Of a DNA stretch of 64,000 nt, positions 1-8,562 are shown one piece after another (the first letter of the stretch is position 1; every line of letters begins with the position of its first letter). Position numbers and translations under genes: made by a program. The DNA is from Mangrovimicrobium sediminis (GTDB lineage: Bacteria; Pseudomonadota; Gammaproteobacteria; Pseudomonadales; Halieaceae), in NCBI RefSeq assembly GCF_004745945.1, contig NZ_SRLE01000001.1, positions 62,001 to 126,000 on the forward strand, in the 5' to 3' direction. A model generated the notes under the pieces. That model saw nothing but the letters and a program-made list of their open reading frames with translations. It had not been told where the DNA came from and searched no databases.

Positions 1-356
1 ACCAGCAACAGCGCATAGCGGGTGCCGACGTCCGCCAGGGAAAAACAATGGCTCCCCGGCGTGTATACCACCGCGGGCGTGTAGTGGTCCTGGTCGATCA
101 CCTGCAGCGCCATGAAACGGCCGCCGGCCTCGGGCAGGGTTACCGTGACCGGACCCAGCGACAGGTCCGCCACGGCGTAGGAATACAGCGCATCGCGGTT
201 CATGCGCACGACGTCCTGCTTCTCGATGGAGGTCAGGTAGGGCACGTGCAGGAACTGGCCGAAGGCGCCGTTCTCGACGAACTTGCGCAGGTAGAGGTCG
301 GTCTCGGCGCGCCGGAAGTTGGCCAACGTCACCGCAGCCGGGGTGTTTGCAGTCAT
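1..356 (-). CDS. DUF1254 domain protein, N-terminal part only
   Basis: The minus strand reads openly from an ATG at 356 to the window edge, so about 118 N-terminal residues are visible and the C-terminus lies outside. The protein opens MTANTPAAVTLANFRRAETD and contains IRMNRD-like (VVRMNRDALYS) and QVIDQDHYTP segments, which are typical of the DUF1254 half of DUF1254/DUF1214 proteins. These are found widely in proteobacteria and have no settled biochemical role. No signal peptide is visible at this start, unlike many longer members of the family. It is the most distal gene of the minus-strand run that begins at 12,597. The family assignment is fairly sure; the function is unknown. Confidence 0.7.
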   Translation of the reverse strand, partial: MTANTPAAVTLANFRRAETDLYLRKFVENGAFGQFLHVPYLTSIEKQDVVRMNRDALYSYAVADLSLGPVTVTLPEAGGRFMALQVIDQDHYTPAVVYTPGSHCFSLADVGTRYALLL

Positions 357-402
357 ACCACGGGGTCCTGCCGGTGTGGGGTAAACCAGCCCGGCGGCCG
401 CT

Positions 403-1317
403 TCAGCTGTCGAGCTCGGACTGCAGCAGCTCCAGGGTGGCCTCGAAGGTATCGCCGAAGGGCATGACCGCGGCATTGAAGTCGGTCACCCCCGCCTGGC
501 GCAGCTGGTCGATGTCCGCGCGCAGGGTATCGGCATCGCCGACCAGCGCGAGTTCCGCTGGCCCCTCGACCCCCTCGCGATCGAGCATCGCGCGGTAGGA
601 CGGCAGCATGCCGTAAATCTCCAGGGTCTTTCCAATATACTCGCGCGCCGCGTCGACATCGCGGGTCAGGCAGATCGGCATGCCACAGACAATGCGCGGC
701 GCGGCGTGCCCACCGGCGCTGGCGGCCTCGCTGATCGCCGGTACGACGTGGTCGGCAATCGTGTGCGGCCCGGTCATCCAGGTGGTGGTGCCGTGGGTGT
801 AGCGCCCGGCCAGGTCGAGCATGGTCGGCCCCAGCGCGGCGAGCAGCAGCGGCACCGGTTCCGCGCCGGGCACGTCCAGTTGCAGGTGCCCGCTCAGGTC
901 CTCGCCGTCGTAGTCGACCTTTTCACCGCGCAGCAGGGGGGCCAGCACCGACAGGTACTGGCGCATGTGCTTGGCCGGCTTGTCGTAGGACATGCCGTAC
1001 ATGTCCTCGATAACCAGGCGGTGGGAAAGCCCGACACCCAGGGTGAAGCGACCGCCACAGGCGGCCTGGGTGGTCATGGCCTGTTGCGCCAGGGCGGCCG
1101 GGTGCCGCGGATAGCTCGGGGTCACCGCCGTGCCCAGTTCGATGTGGTCGGTCTCCCAGCCGGCGATCGCGCAGGCGCCCACCGCATCGAGACCGAAGAT
1201 ATTGGGCAGCCAGAGGCTGTCGAAACCGCGCGATTCCATATCCTGGGCGAAGGCGACCACGCCGGCCAGGTCCATTTTTATATCTGGCGTGGTGCCGGCG
1301 AAAATACCGATGCGCAT
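403..1317 (-). CDS. LLM class flavin-dependent oxidoreductase
   Basis: A 304-residue luciferase-like monooxygenase family protein (TIM-barrel, FMN or F420 dependent). The start at 1317 gives MRIGIFAGTT and has a GAGG ribosome site a few bases upstream; a longer frame to 1386 exists but adds a non-conserved tail. Family signs are the opening beta strand with GIFAG, the DSLWLPNIFG segment, ELGTAVTPSYPRHPAALAQQ, and GGRFTLGVGLSHR. Members with this pattern are often called F420-dependent by homology to actinobacterial enzymes, but nothing here shows F420 synthesis, so FMN is at least as likely. The substrate is unknown. It lies 31 bases past the stop of the M14-family gene and may share its transcript. 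Confidence 0.75.
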   Translation of the reverse strand: MRIGIFAGTTPDIKMDLAGVVAFAQDMESRGFDSLWLPNIFGLDAVGACAIAGWETDHIELGTAVTPSYPRHPAALAQQAMTTQAACGGRFTLGVGLSHRLVIEDMYGMSYDKPAKHMRQYLSVLAPLLRGEKVDYDGEDLSGHLQLDVPGAEPVPLLLAALGPTMLDLAGRYTHGTTTWMTGPHTIADHVVPAISEAASAGGHAAPRIVCGMPICLTRDVDAAREYIGKTLEIYGMLPSYRAMLDREGVEGPAELALVGDADTLRADIDQLRQAGVTDFNAAVMPFGDTFEATLELLQSELDS

Positions 1318-1348
1318 GGTGGTGTCCTCGTGCTTGCGGGCGGGTGCT

Positions 1349-2392
1349 TCAGTGGCAGATGGTGGACCCATCGTCCCTGACAGCATAGAACAAACAGTCC
1401 GCGTGGGCGATCAGGGCATTGGTGGTGATCATGAACAGCTTCAGCGGCTGTGCGGGATAGATATTGCCGTCCTCGATGCGCACCAGGCGCGACACCGCGC
1501 AGTGCCCCCCGGCATCCTGCGCACGAAACAGGCGGGTAGCCTCACTGCCCGCCCAGCCGAGCAGGGTGTCGTCGCCCACACCACCGAAATTGTGGTGCTC
1601 GATGTCCGGCAGCAGGGTGATGTCGTAGTTGTCGCAGGGCGCTTCCGCGTAGGTCAGCGTGACGTTCTCGCGCAGCTCCAGGCGGATCGGGTCGCGCAGC
1701 AATTCAAGACCCCAGTCGGTCTGCGCCGGGCGCAGCACATCCTCGCTCTCGAAGTAGCGGCACATACCCTCAAAGGCCAGTTCGTGGGCCTCCTCGTCCA
1801 GCCTGCCGCCGACCTCGACGGTCACCGTGGGGCGCTGCTGCTCGGACAACTCCATCAGGGCGCCGAGACCCAGGTCGGACACGATCAGGCGCTGTGTGAA
1901 CAGGGAGACCAGGGCGTCGTGCTGGCGGTCCATGTGGCAGCACACGCCGAACGAGGGGCCGGAACCGGAGGTATTGTGAATGTCCACCACCGTTTCCGGG
2001 TGGTGCAGGCGCAGGAGTTCCAGGATCTCCTCGGCAAGTTCGCCCTGGGCATCGTCGAAGGGCGGGCGGAAGCAGCGGTTGAGATCCCGCGCACGCGGCA
2101 GCATGCGATGTTCAAACAGCGGCGGCTCCAGCGCCGCGGCCACCGAGGCGACGATACAGACCACGTTGACCGCCGGGCGGCGGCCGCTGCGCAGCCAGCG
2201 GTACAGGGCGAACAGTCCGGAGGGCTCGTTGCCGTGCAACAGGGTGACCAGCGCGCGGGTGCGCGAGCTGTCCTCCCCGGTCAGCAACAGGCAGCCCGGC
2301 CCATCCAGCCAGTGCAGGAATTGTTCGATGTTCTCGCCGACCTCTTCGGGGTCGGGATCGCGTACAAATTTAAAACGTCTCAAAGCGGCCAC
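1349..2392 (-). CDS. Succinylglutamate desuccinylase/aspartoacylase-type M14 zinc hydrolase
   Basis: A 347-residue protein of the AstE/AspA branch of the M14 carboxypeptidase fold. The zinc signature HGNEPSG (H53, E56) is intact and a second His lies in VDIHNTSG. A TVEVGG segment follows further on. Enzymes of this branch cut amide bonds of N-acyl amino acids or small peptides. The start is GTG at 2392; a TTG at 2383 that overlaps the preceding stop (TTGA) is an alternative. Either way the gene overlaps the end of the GCS2-family ligase, which implies translational coupling. That pairing suggests one gene makes and the other breaks (or trims) an amide, but the real substrate cannot be read from sequence. 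Confidence 0.75.
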   Translation of the reverse strand: MAALRRFKFVRDPDPEEVGENIEQFLHWLDGPGCLLLTGEDSSRTRALVTLLHGNEPSGLFALYRWLRSGRRPAVNVVCIVASVAAALEPPLFEHRMLPRARDLNRCFRPPFDDAQGELAEEILELLRLHHPETVVDIHNTSGSGPSFGVCCHMDRQHDALVSLFTQRLIVSDLGLGALMELSEQQRPTVTVEVGGRLDEEAHELAFEGMCRYFESEDVLRPAQTDWGLELLRDPIRLELRENVTLTYAEAPCDNYDITLLPDIEHHNFGGVGDDTLLGWAGSEATRLFRAQDAGGHCAVSRLVRIEDGNIYPAQPLKLFMITTNALIAHADCLFYAVRDDGSTICH

Positions 2393-3861
2393 CTCGCAAC
2401 GGGCAGGTTTTCCGTACTGTATTCAATAAAGCGTTCGAGCATGGCGTGGCGGGCGCGATCCGCATCCATCTGCAGCGCCAGGCTGTCGAGGGTTTTCTGC
2501 TGCCAGATCGCACCGGACTGACGGCGCGCCAGGCGCTCCTCGATGATGCCCAGGTAGTGCGCAATCTCCTCGCCGTCGATGCCGATGGCCGCGAGGCCGT
2601 CGGCGGCGACCGGCAGCAGCTTCGCCAGCAGTTCGTCCACCGGCAGTTCGCGGGCGCGGCTACCGCCCTCCCCCGGCCACACCAGTTGTGCATCGAGACC
2701 GAACTGCGCGGCGCGGTAAAAATTGTACTGCGCGTAGTGGAAAGGCATCGCCGGCAGCAGTTGCGCCAGCTGGGGTCGCAGGCCCTCGGCCAGGCCGATG
2801 AGAAAGGCGGCATTGGCGGCCATGTCGACGGCGGTGGGTCCCGCCGGCAGCGCGCGCATCTCGATGCGCAGGTGGCCGCCGCTGGCGTCGTCGTAGATCG
2901 GCCGGTTCCACAGCCAGACCGTGCTCTGGTGCAGGCGCATCTCGGCCAGGCCGGGAATGCGCCCGGCCGCCAGTTGCTGGGCCGCCGTTTCCTCAGCGCA
3001 GATTGGCAGCAGCGGCTCGTAGACGCTGACCGTCTCGCGAAACAACTCCTCGGCGCCGTCGCGCACCCAGCCCAGGCCGAAACCGACACGCGGCGGCTGG
3101 TGACAGGCGTAGGGGTCCAGGTGGCGGGTATCGATAGACTGCTTGAACAGCGGTATACGCGTCTCCTGCCACAGGCGATGCCCGAACAGCGTCGGTGAAT
3201 TGGCGCCGATCGCCAGGGCCAGCGGCGTGGCCAGTTGCACCGCGTTGAAGGTATCCGCGTAAACCGCCGGCGATACCCGGTAGTGCACCTGGAACGAGGT
3301 ATTCGCACCTTCCAGAGTGATGTCGTTCATCTCGATGCGCAGGGGTTCGGCACCGCCGATCTCGATTTGGAAGCTGTCGCCGCGCTGCCGGATCAGCTGC
3401 CGCACCAGGGCGTGGTAGCGGCGCCGGTCGGTGATGCAGTCAGCGCCGAAATCGGTCTCGCGCAGGGTGGGCAGAATGCCGATGGGCACGATGCGCCCGT
3501 CCCAGCGCTGCGCCACGGCGCGCAACCGCGACAGGCTGTCGAGCATCGCCCGCTCGGTGGCAAAGAACGGCCGCTCGCGCACGCCGAACGCCGGCAGGTT
3601 GTACTCGAGGTTGTAGCGGTTCAGCTCCAGCGTGAGCGTCGGGTCGTCAGCGGCGGCCAGGACCTCCTGGTTGATCGGCAGAGGGTGGCCGCGCTGGTCG
3701 ACGATGTACATCTCCAGTTCCGCGCCGAATGACGCCTCGCCCTCGCCGAAACCCGGACGCCGCAGCAGTTGCGCCAGCACGTCCAGGTTGTCGTGCAGGC
3801 GCTCGCGAAAGCGGAGAAAGTCCTCCGCATCGAAATCTATGCGATCAATTTCCAAACCCAT
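2380..3861 (-). CDS. GCS2-family glutamate-cysteine ligase-like carboxylate-amine ligase
   Basis: A 493-residue ATP-dependent carboxylate-amine ligase of the GCS2 type. The segment FGAELEMYIVD near residue 45 matches the metal/ATP-binding start of the family, followed by LELNRYNLEYN and later GANTSFQVHYRV and GHLRIEMRALPAGPTAVDM. Family members join the gamma-carboxyl of glutamate (or a similar acid) to an amine; many, like YbdK, have weak or unknown physiological activity. It starts at an ATG at 3861 with only a weak ribosome site. It overlaps the downstream M14 gene by 13 bases and follows the SIMPL gene by 60 bases. It could serve glutathione supply for the upstream formaldehyde pathway, but that is speculation. 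Confidence 0.75.
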   Translation of the reverse strand: MGLEIDRIDFDAEDFLRFRERLHDNLDVLAQLLRRPGFGEGEASFGAELEMYIVDQRGHPLPINQEVLAAADDPTLTLELNRYNLEYNLPAFGVRERPFFATERAMLDSLSRLRAVAQRWDGRIVPIGILPTLRETDFGADCITDRRRYHALVRQLIRQRGDSFQIEIGGAEPLRIEMNDITLEGANTSFQVHYRVSPAVYADTFNAVQLATPLALAIGANSPTLFGHRLWQETRIPLFKQSIDTRHLDPYACHQPPRVGFGLGWVRDGAEELFRETVSVYEPLLPICAEETAAQQLAAGRIPGLAEMRLHQSTVWLWNRPIYDDASGGHLRIEMRALPAGPTAVDMAANAAFLIGLAEGLRPQLAQLLPAMPFHYAQYNFYRAAQFGLDAQLVWPGEGGSRARELPVDELLAKLLPVAADGLAAIGIDGEEIAHYLGIIEERLARRQSGAIWQQKTLDSLALQMDADRARHAMLERFIEYSTENLPVARWPL

Positions 3862-3921
3862 GTGTGCAGTGTGCCCTGAGCGCCCCCGCGGCGGTTTGAT
3901 CTAGGTCGTGTTCGCCCGATT

Positions 3922-4632
3922 CTACTGTTCGATCGCTATGCGCAACTGGACTCGCACACGGTAGGTGTTCTCGCCACTGGCGATGGGTACTGAGGCATCG
4001 GACATCGCCGCCCGCGCCTCCATCATCATCACCGGCTGCATGCGGTTCTGGTCCTCGCTGAGCGAGAGAATCCTGCCCAAGCGTACACCGGCCGCCTCGG
4101 CGAGCGTCGCCGCCTTGGCCATGGCATCGCGCACCGCCAGTTGGCGCGCAACCTCCAGGGCGACCGAGGGGTCGGCATTGGTAAAGCGGATATTCCCCCC
4201 CTCGTTGACGCCCAGCGAGACCGCCCTGTCGATGACGGCGCCGAGCTTCTCGAGGTCGCGCACGGTCACCGCCAGGCTGTTGCGCACGGTATAGCCGACA
4301 ATCCGCGGCGGGGTCTCGCCGCGCGGCTTGTCGTAGTGGTAGCGCGGCTGGATGTTGAAGTTCGAGGTCTGCAGGTCGCGCGCTTCGACGCCGGCCTTGC
4401 CCATCGCCTCCAGCACCGCGCGCATCGCCGCGGAATTCTCGTCGAGCGCCGCGCGCGCGGTGTCCGCCTCGCGCATCACGGTCAGATCCAGCACGGCGAT
4501 ATCCGGCACCAGCAGCGACTGCGCCTCGCCGGTCACCGCGATCTCACCGGGCTCCGCGGCACTGGCGTGCAGCGGCAGCACGGCCAGCAGGCAGCTGACT
4601 ATGGCCCAGGACAGTAATCCGGTTCTGTTCAT
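3922..4632 (-). CDS. Secreted SIMPL-domain (DUF541) protein
   Basis: A 236-residue periplasmic protein. It has a clear signal peptide (MNRTGLLSWAIV..., hydrophobic to about residue 24, cleavage near ASA-AEPGE), then a DUF541/SIMPL domain starting GEIAVTGEAQSLLVPDIAVLDL and containing NFNIQPRYHYD and VGYTVRNSLAVTVRDL. SIMPL proteins form oligomers in the periplasm and are linked to oxidative or envelope stress in some bacteria; the biochemical role is unclear. A GGGAG ribosome site lies just before the ATG at 4632. It begins 9 bases after the fdsD stop, so it is probably the next cistron of the formate dehydrogenase operon. Confidence 0.8.
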   Translation of the reverse strand: MNRTGLLSWAIVSCLLAVLPLHASAAEPGEIAVTGEAQSLLVPDIAVLDLTVMREADTARAALDENSAAMRAVLEAMGKAGVEARDLQTSNFNIQPRYHYDKPRGETPPRIVGYTVRNSLAVTVRDLEKLGAVIDRAVSLGVNEGGNIRFTNADPSVALEVARQLAVRDAMAKAATLAEAAGVRLGRILSLSEDQNRMQPVMMMEARAAMSDASVPIASGENTYRVRVQLRIAIEQ

Positions 4633-4641
4633 GACGACTCC

Positions 4642-4866
4642 CTATTCGTTGGTTTGATCTTCTAAGGACATCCATACCGCCGGCGACAGGCCATCGCCGC
4701 CACTCTCGGCATGCTGCCGCAGTTGCCGGCGCATGTCGGGGGTCCAGAAACGCTGAAGGTGGTCGCGCGTGCGCTGCGCGGCGGCAGCCGGGTCGCGGTG
4801 CTCGCCGCAATTCGCGGCAATCTGGTTGGCCATGTGCACCAGTCGCTGCAACGCAGAACCACTCAT
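4642..4866 (-). CDS. fdsD: NAD-dependent formate dehydrogenase delta subunit
   Basis: A 74-residue small protein matching the FdsD family: LVHMANQIAANCGEHRDPAAAAQRTRDHLQRFW is the hallmark pattern of hydrophobic residues followed by the HL-RFW motif. FdsD helps maturation or stability of soluble molybdenum/tungsten FdsABG formate dehydrogenases. The ATG at 4866 overlaps the fdhD stop (ATGA), giving tight coupling. It closes the formate dehydrogenase set, in the order fdsG-fdsB-fdsA-fdhD-fdsD, which is the order known from other proteobacteria. Confidence 0.85.
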   Translation of the reverse strand: MSGSALQRLVHMANQIAANCGEHRDPAAAAQRTRDHLQRFWTPDMRRQLRQHAESGGDGLSPAVWMSLEDQTNE

Positions 4867-5711
4867 GCACGACCCCCCTCGACGCCGGCGAGACCACTAC
4901 AGGCCTCCTGCGCAGAGCCGTGCAGAAAGCGCCCCTCCCCGGTGTAGATCGCCTGCCGGCCGGGCTGCAGGAAACCAACCAGGCTCATGTCAGCCTGCGC
5001 GGCCAGTTGCAGGGCGAGCGAGGTCGGGGCGGACACCGCGGCCAGCACCGCGATATCGAGGCGCGCGGCCTTGGCCACCATCTCGTAGCTGAGGCGGCTG
5101 CTGACCAGGACAAAACCGGCCCCGCCCTCCCCAGCCCGCGTCATCGCGCCCAGCAGTTTGTCCAGCGCGTTGTGCCGGCCGACATCCTCGCGCAACAGGC
5201 GAATGCGGCCGGCGCTATCACACCAGGCTGCAGCGTGCACCCCGGCGCTGCGGGCGCGGATCACCTGGGCGCCGCCGAGTTCGGCGAGGGCGTGCTGTAG
5301 CGCCTCGGGAGCCAGGACAAAACCGCCGCTCACCCGGGCAACGGCGGGAATCGCCTGCTCCAGGGATTCCACGCCGCACAGGCCGCAGCCGCTGCGTCCG
5401 GCAAGGCTGCGCCGGCGCTGCTTGAGCGCGGCGAACGCGGCGCCGGTGATTTCGATGGCCAGTTCCAGCCCTTCGCTGCGCTCGATCACATCGACGCCGA
5501 GAACCTGCCCGGGGTTATCCACGATACCCTCGGACAGGCTGAAACCCAGGGCGAAATCCTCCAGGTCTGCCGGCGTCGTCATCATCACCGCGTGGGAGAC
5601 GCCGTTGTAGACCATCGCCACCGCGCTCTCGACCACCACGGCATCGGTATCCGCCTGCCATTGCCCGCGGTCCCACACCTGGCGCGATACTGCGGCTTCA
5701 GTATCAGTCAT
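4863..5711 (-). CDS. fdhD: Formate dehydrogenase accessory sulfurtransferase FdhD
   Basis: A 282-residue FdhD protein. It passes sulfur from IscS to the bis-MGD molybdenum cofactor, making formate dehydrogenase active. The conserved Cys pair is present in GRSGCGLCGVES, and EDVGRHNALDKLLG and FVLVSSRLSYEMV are diagnostic later motifs. The start at 5711 (MTDTEAAVSRQVW) overlaps the fdsA stop by 8 bases; an upstream in-frame start at 5738 would lie inside fdsA and adds only a basic non-conserved tail. Its position between fdsA and fdsD fits its role. Confidence 0.92.
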   Translation of the reverse strand: MTDTEAAVSRQVWDRGQWQADTDAVVVESAVAMVYNGVSHAVMMTTPADLEDFALGFSLSEGIVDNPGQVLGVDVIERSEGLELAIEITGAAFAALKQRRRSLAGRSGCGLCGVESLEQAIPAVARVSGGFVLAPEALQHALAELGGAQVIRARSAGVHAAAWCDSAGRIRLLREDVGRHNALDKLLGAMTRAGEGGAGFVLVSSRLSYEMVAKAARLDIAVLAAVSAPTSLALQLAAQADMSLVGFLQPGRQAIYTGEGRFLHGSAQEACSGLAGVEGGRA

Positions 5712-8562
5712 CGCCACTGACCTCTTCCGTCTGTGCACGCGGCACAGACTGCCGCTGGCGCGAGCGCCAGGACGCCGGTGCGTTGACCCGGCTCACCTGC
5801 ACTGCAGTCACTTTGTACTCGGGGCAATTGGTGGCCCAGTCGGAGTTCTCCGTGGTCACCACGTTGGCGCGCGACACCGGGTGGTGAAAGGTGGTATAGA
5901 CCACGCCCGGCCGCACCCGCTCGGAGAGCTGCGCGCGCAGCACCGTGGCGCCGACGCGGCTTTCGATACCCACCCAGTCGCCGTCGGCGATACCGCGCTG
6001 CTGGGCGTCCTCGGCGTGGATTTCCAGCAGGTCCTGGGCGTGCCAGGCGGTGTTGGCGGTGCGCCGTGTCTGCGCGCCCACGTTGTACTGGCTGAGGATG
6101 CGCCCAGTGGTCAGTATCAGCGGGAAGCGCCGGTTGACGCGCTCTTCGGTGGGAATGAAATCGGTGATTGCGAACAGGCCCTGGCCGCGCACGAACTGCT
6201 CGACGTGCATGGTCGGCGTGCCCTGCGGCGCGCCCTCATTGCACGGCCATTGCAGGCTGCCGTACTCATCCAACAGTTCGTAGTTCACCCCGGCGAAGGT
6301 CGGCGTGAGCGCGGCAATCTCCGCCATGATCTGCTCGGGGTGCGTATAGTCCATGGTACAGCCCAGGGCGTTGGCGAGGTCGCGCGTCACCTCCCAGTCC
6401 GCCTTGCCGGACAGCGGCGGCATCACCTGGCGCACCCGCGAGATGCGCCGCTCGGCGTTGGTAAAGGTGCCGTCCTTCTCCAGGAAACTGGCGCCCGGAA
6501 GGAAGACATGGGCGAACCTGGCGGTTTCGTTGAGAAAGATATCCTGCACCACCAGGCACTCCAGGCTGGCCAGCGCCGCCTCCACGTGCTCGGTGTTGGG
6601 GTCCGACTGGGCGACGTCCTCGCCCTGGCAGTAGAGCCCGAGAAACTGGCCATCCACCGCCGCGTCGAACATGTTGGGAATGCGCAGGCCCGGCTCCGGG
6701 TCGATGCTCACGCCCCAGGCGGCCTCGAACTGCGACCGGGCGGCCGTATCCGACAGGTGCCGGTAACCGGGCAACTCGTGGGGGAAGGAGCCCATGTCGC
6801 AGGAACCCTGCACGTTGTTCTGCCCGCGCAGGGGGTTCACGCCGACCCCTTCGCGGCCGAGGTTGCCGGTGAGCATGGCGAGGTTGGCGATGCCCATTAC
6901 CGCGGTCGAGCCCTGACTGTGCTCGGTCACCCCCAGGCCGTAGTAAATGGCCGCATTGCCAGCGCTGGCATACAGCCTCGCGGCGCCGCGCAGGGTCTGC
7001 GCGGATACACCGGACAGCTCCTCGAGCGCCTCCGGCGAGTGCATGGGGTCGCGGATAAATTCCCGCCACTGGGCGAAGGCAGCAGAGTCACAGCGCGCGT
7101 CGATAAAAGCCTGGTCGTGCAGGTTTTCCTCGACGATGACATGGGCCAACGCGTTGAGCACCGCCACGTTGGTGCCGGGCCGCAGGGCGAGGTGGAAAGC
7201 GGCTTGCACGTGGGGCGCGTCCACCAGTTCGATGCGCCGCGGGTCGATGACGATCAGTTGCGCGCCCTCGCGCAGGCGCCGCTTCAACCGCGAGCCGAAT
7301 ACCGGGTGCGCCTCGGTCGGGTTGGCGCCCATCACCACGATCACGTCCGCCTGCGCCACCGAGGCGAAGGCCTGGGTACCGGCGGATTCCCCCAGCGTGG
7401 TTTTCAGCCCGTAGCCGGTCGGCGAGTGGCAGACGCGCGCGCAGGTATCGACATTGTTGTTGCCGAAGCCGGCGCGCACCAGTTTCTGCACCAGGTAGAC
7501 TTCCTCGTTGGTACAGCGGCTCGAGGTAATCGCCCCGATACTGTTGCGGCCGTGCCGCGCCTGGATCTCGCTAAAGCGCGCGGCGGTGAAGGCCAACGCC
7601 TCGTCCCAGCCGACCTCGCGCCAGGGCTCGTCGATACTGTCGCGGATCATCGGTGTGGTGATGCGATCTTCGTGCGTGGCATAGCCGTAGGCAAAGCGCC
7701 CTTTCACGCAGGCGTGCCCCTCGTTGGCGCGGCCGTCTTTCCACGGCACCATGCGCACCACCTGCTCGTCGCGCAGTTCCGCGCGCAGGCCGCAGCCTAC
7801 ACCGCAGTAGGCGCAGGTGGTTTCCACGCTGCGCCGCGGCGCGCCGAGTTCGATCACGCTGCTCTCCACCAGCGCGGCGGTCGGGCAGACGCTGACGCAG
7901 GCGCCGCAGGACACGCACTCGGAGCCGAGGAAGTCATCCCCGGCAACACCCACGCGGGAATCGAATCCACGGCCCAGAATGGTCAGCGCGAAGGTGCCCT
8001 GGGTATCGGCACAGGCGCGCACACAGCGCGAGCAGACAATGCACTGCTGGGGGTCGAAGGTGAAGTAGGGATTGCTGGTGTCGGCAGCGCCGCAGTCAGC
8101 CGGCGCAGCCGCGGTATAGCGCGAACTTTCGATATCGAGCTCGCGCGCACAGTCCTGCAACTCGCAGTCGCCGTTGCTCGGGCAGCTCTCGCAGTCCAGC
8201 GGGTGTTCCGAGAGGTAGAGTTCCGTCACGCCGCGGCGCAGGCGCACCAGTTCCGGGCTCTGGGTGCGCACCTGCATGCCCTCCTCCACCGGCGTGGTGC
8301 AGGAGGCAGGAAAGCCGCGACGGCCGCTGATCTCCACCAGGCACACGCGGCAGGAGCCAAACGCGGCGAGGCTGTCGGTGGCGCACAATTTGGGGACGGG
8401 GCTGCCGGCCAGGGCCGCGGCGCGCATCACCGAGGTACCCGCCGGTACGCTGACCGCGCTGCCGTCGATGTTTAGGGTCACCTCTTCACCTGCGGCGACG
8501 CCGGGTGTGCCGAGGTCCGGCTGCGGCTCGTAGTAGTGCAGGACGTTGTCGTCGCGGCTCAT
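5704..8562 (-). CDS. fdsA: NAD-dependent formate dehydrogenase, catalytic alpha subunit (Cys form)
   Basis: A 952-residue molybdopterin oxidoreductase that oxidises formate to CO2 and passes electrons to FdsB/FdsG. Domains in order are: an N-terminal [2Fe-2S] ferredoxin domain (CATDSLAAFGSCRVC), a His-Cys cluster segment (HPLDCESCPSNGDCELQDC), two ferredoxin [4Fe-4S] motifs (CIVCSRCVRAC, CVSCGACVSVCP), the Mo-enzyme [4Fe-4S] motif (CAYCGVGC), and the bis-MGD catalytic domain. The active-site residue in CARVCHSPTG is cysteine, encoded by an ordinary codon, so no selenocysteine is needed. The start at 8562 (MSRDDNVLHYY) has a GGAGGA ribosome site and overlaps the fdsB stop (ATGA). The complex is expected to be soluble and cytoplasmic. 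Confidence 0.95.
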   Translation of the reverse strand: MSRDDNVLHYYEPQPDLGTPGVAAGEEVTLNIDGSAVSVPAGTSVMRAAALAGSPVPKLCATDSLAAFGSCRVCLVEISGRRGFPASCTTPVEEGMQVRTQSPELVRLRRGVTELYLSEHPLDCESCPSNGDCELQDCARELDIESSRYTAAAPADCGAADTSNPYFTFDPQQCIVCSRCVRACADTQGTFALTILGRGFDSRVGVAGDDFLGSECVSCGACVSVCPTAALVESSVIELGAPRRSVETTCAYCGVGCGLRAELRDEQVVRMVPWKDGRANEGHACVKGRFAYGYATHEDRITTPMIRDSIDEPWREVGWDEALAFTAARFSEIQARHGRNSIGAITSSRCTNEEVYLVQKLVRAGFGNNNVDTCARVCHSPTGYGLKTTLGESAGTQAFASVAQADVIVVMGANPTEAHPVFGSRLKRRLREGAQLIVIDPRRIELVDAPHVQAAFHLALRPGTNVAVLNALAHVIVEENLHDQAFIDARCDSAAFAQWREFIRDPMHSPEALEELSGVSAQTLRGAARLYASAGNAAIYYGLGVTEHSQGSTAVMGIANLAMLTGNLGREGVGVNPLRGQNNVQGSCDMGSFPHELPGYRHLSDTAARSQFEAAWGVSIDPEPGLRIPNMFDAAVDGQFLGLYCQGEDVAQSDPNTEHVEAALASLECLVVQDIFLNETARFAHVFLPGASFLEKDGTFTNAERRISRVRQVMPPLSGKADWEVTRDLANALGCTMDYTHPEQIMAEIAALTPTFAGVNYELLDEYGSLQWPCNEGAPQGTPTMHVEQFVRGQGLFAITDFIPTEERVNRRFPLILTTGRILSQYNVGAQTRRTANTAWHAQDLLEIHAEDAQQRGIADGDWVGIESRVGATVLRAQLSERVRPGVVYTTFHHPVSRANVVTTENSDWATNCPEYKVTAVQVSRVNAPASWRSRQRQSVPRAQTEEVSGDD

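Noticed and set aside
7400-7450. Possible selenocysteine formate dehydrogenase
   Set aside because: The active-site codon in CARVCHS is an ordinary Cys codon and the frame has no internal TGA, so no SECIS is needed.
5881-8475. A very long open frame on the plus strand opposite fdsA
   Set aside because: High GC leaves antisense frames open by chance. The frame has no family motifs, is Arg/His/Gly rich, and fdsA on the other strand is complete and well supported.
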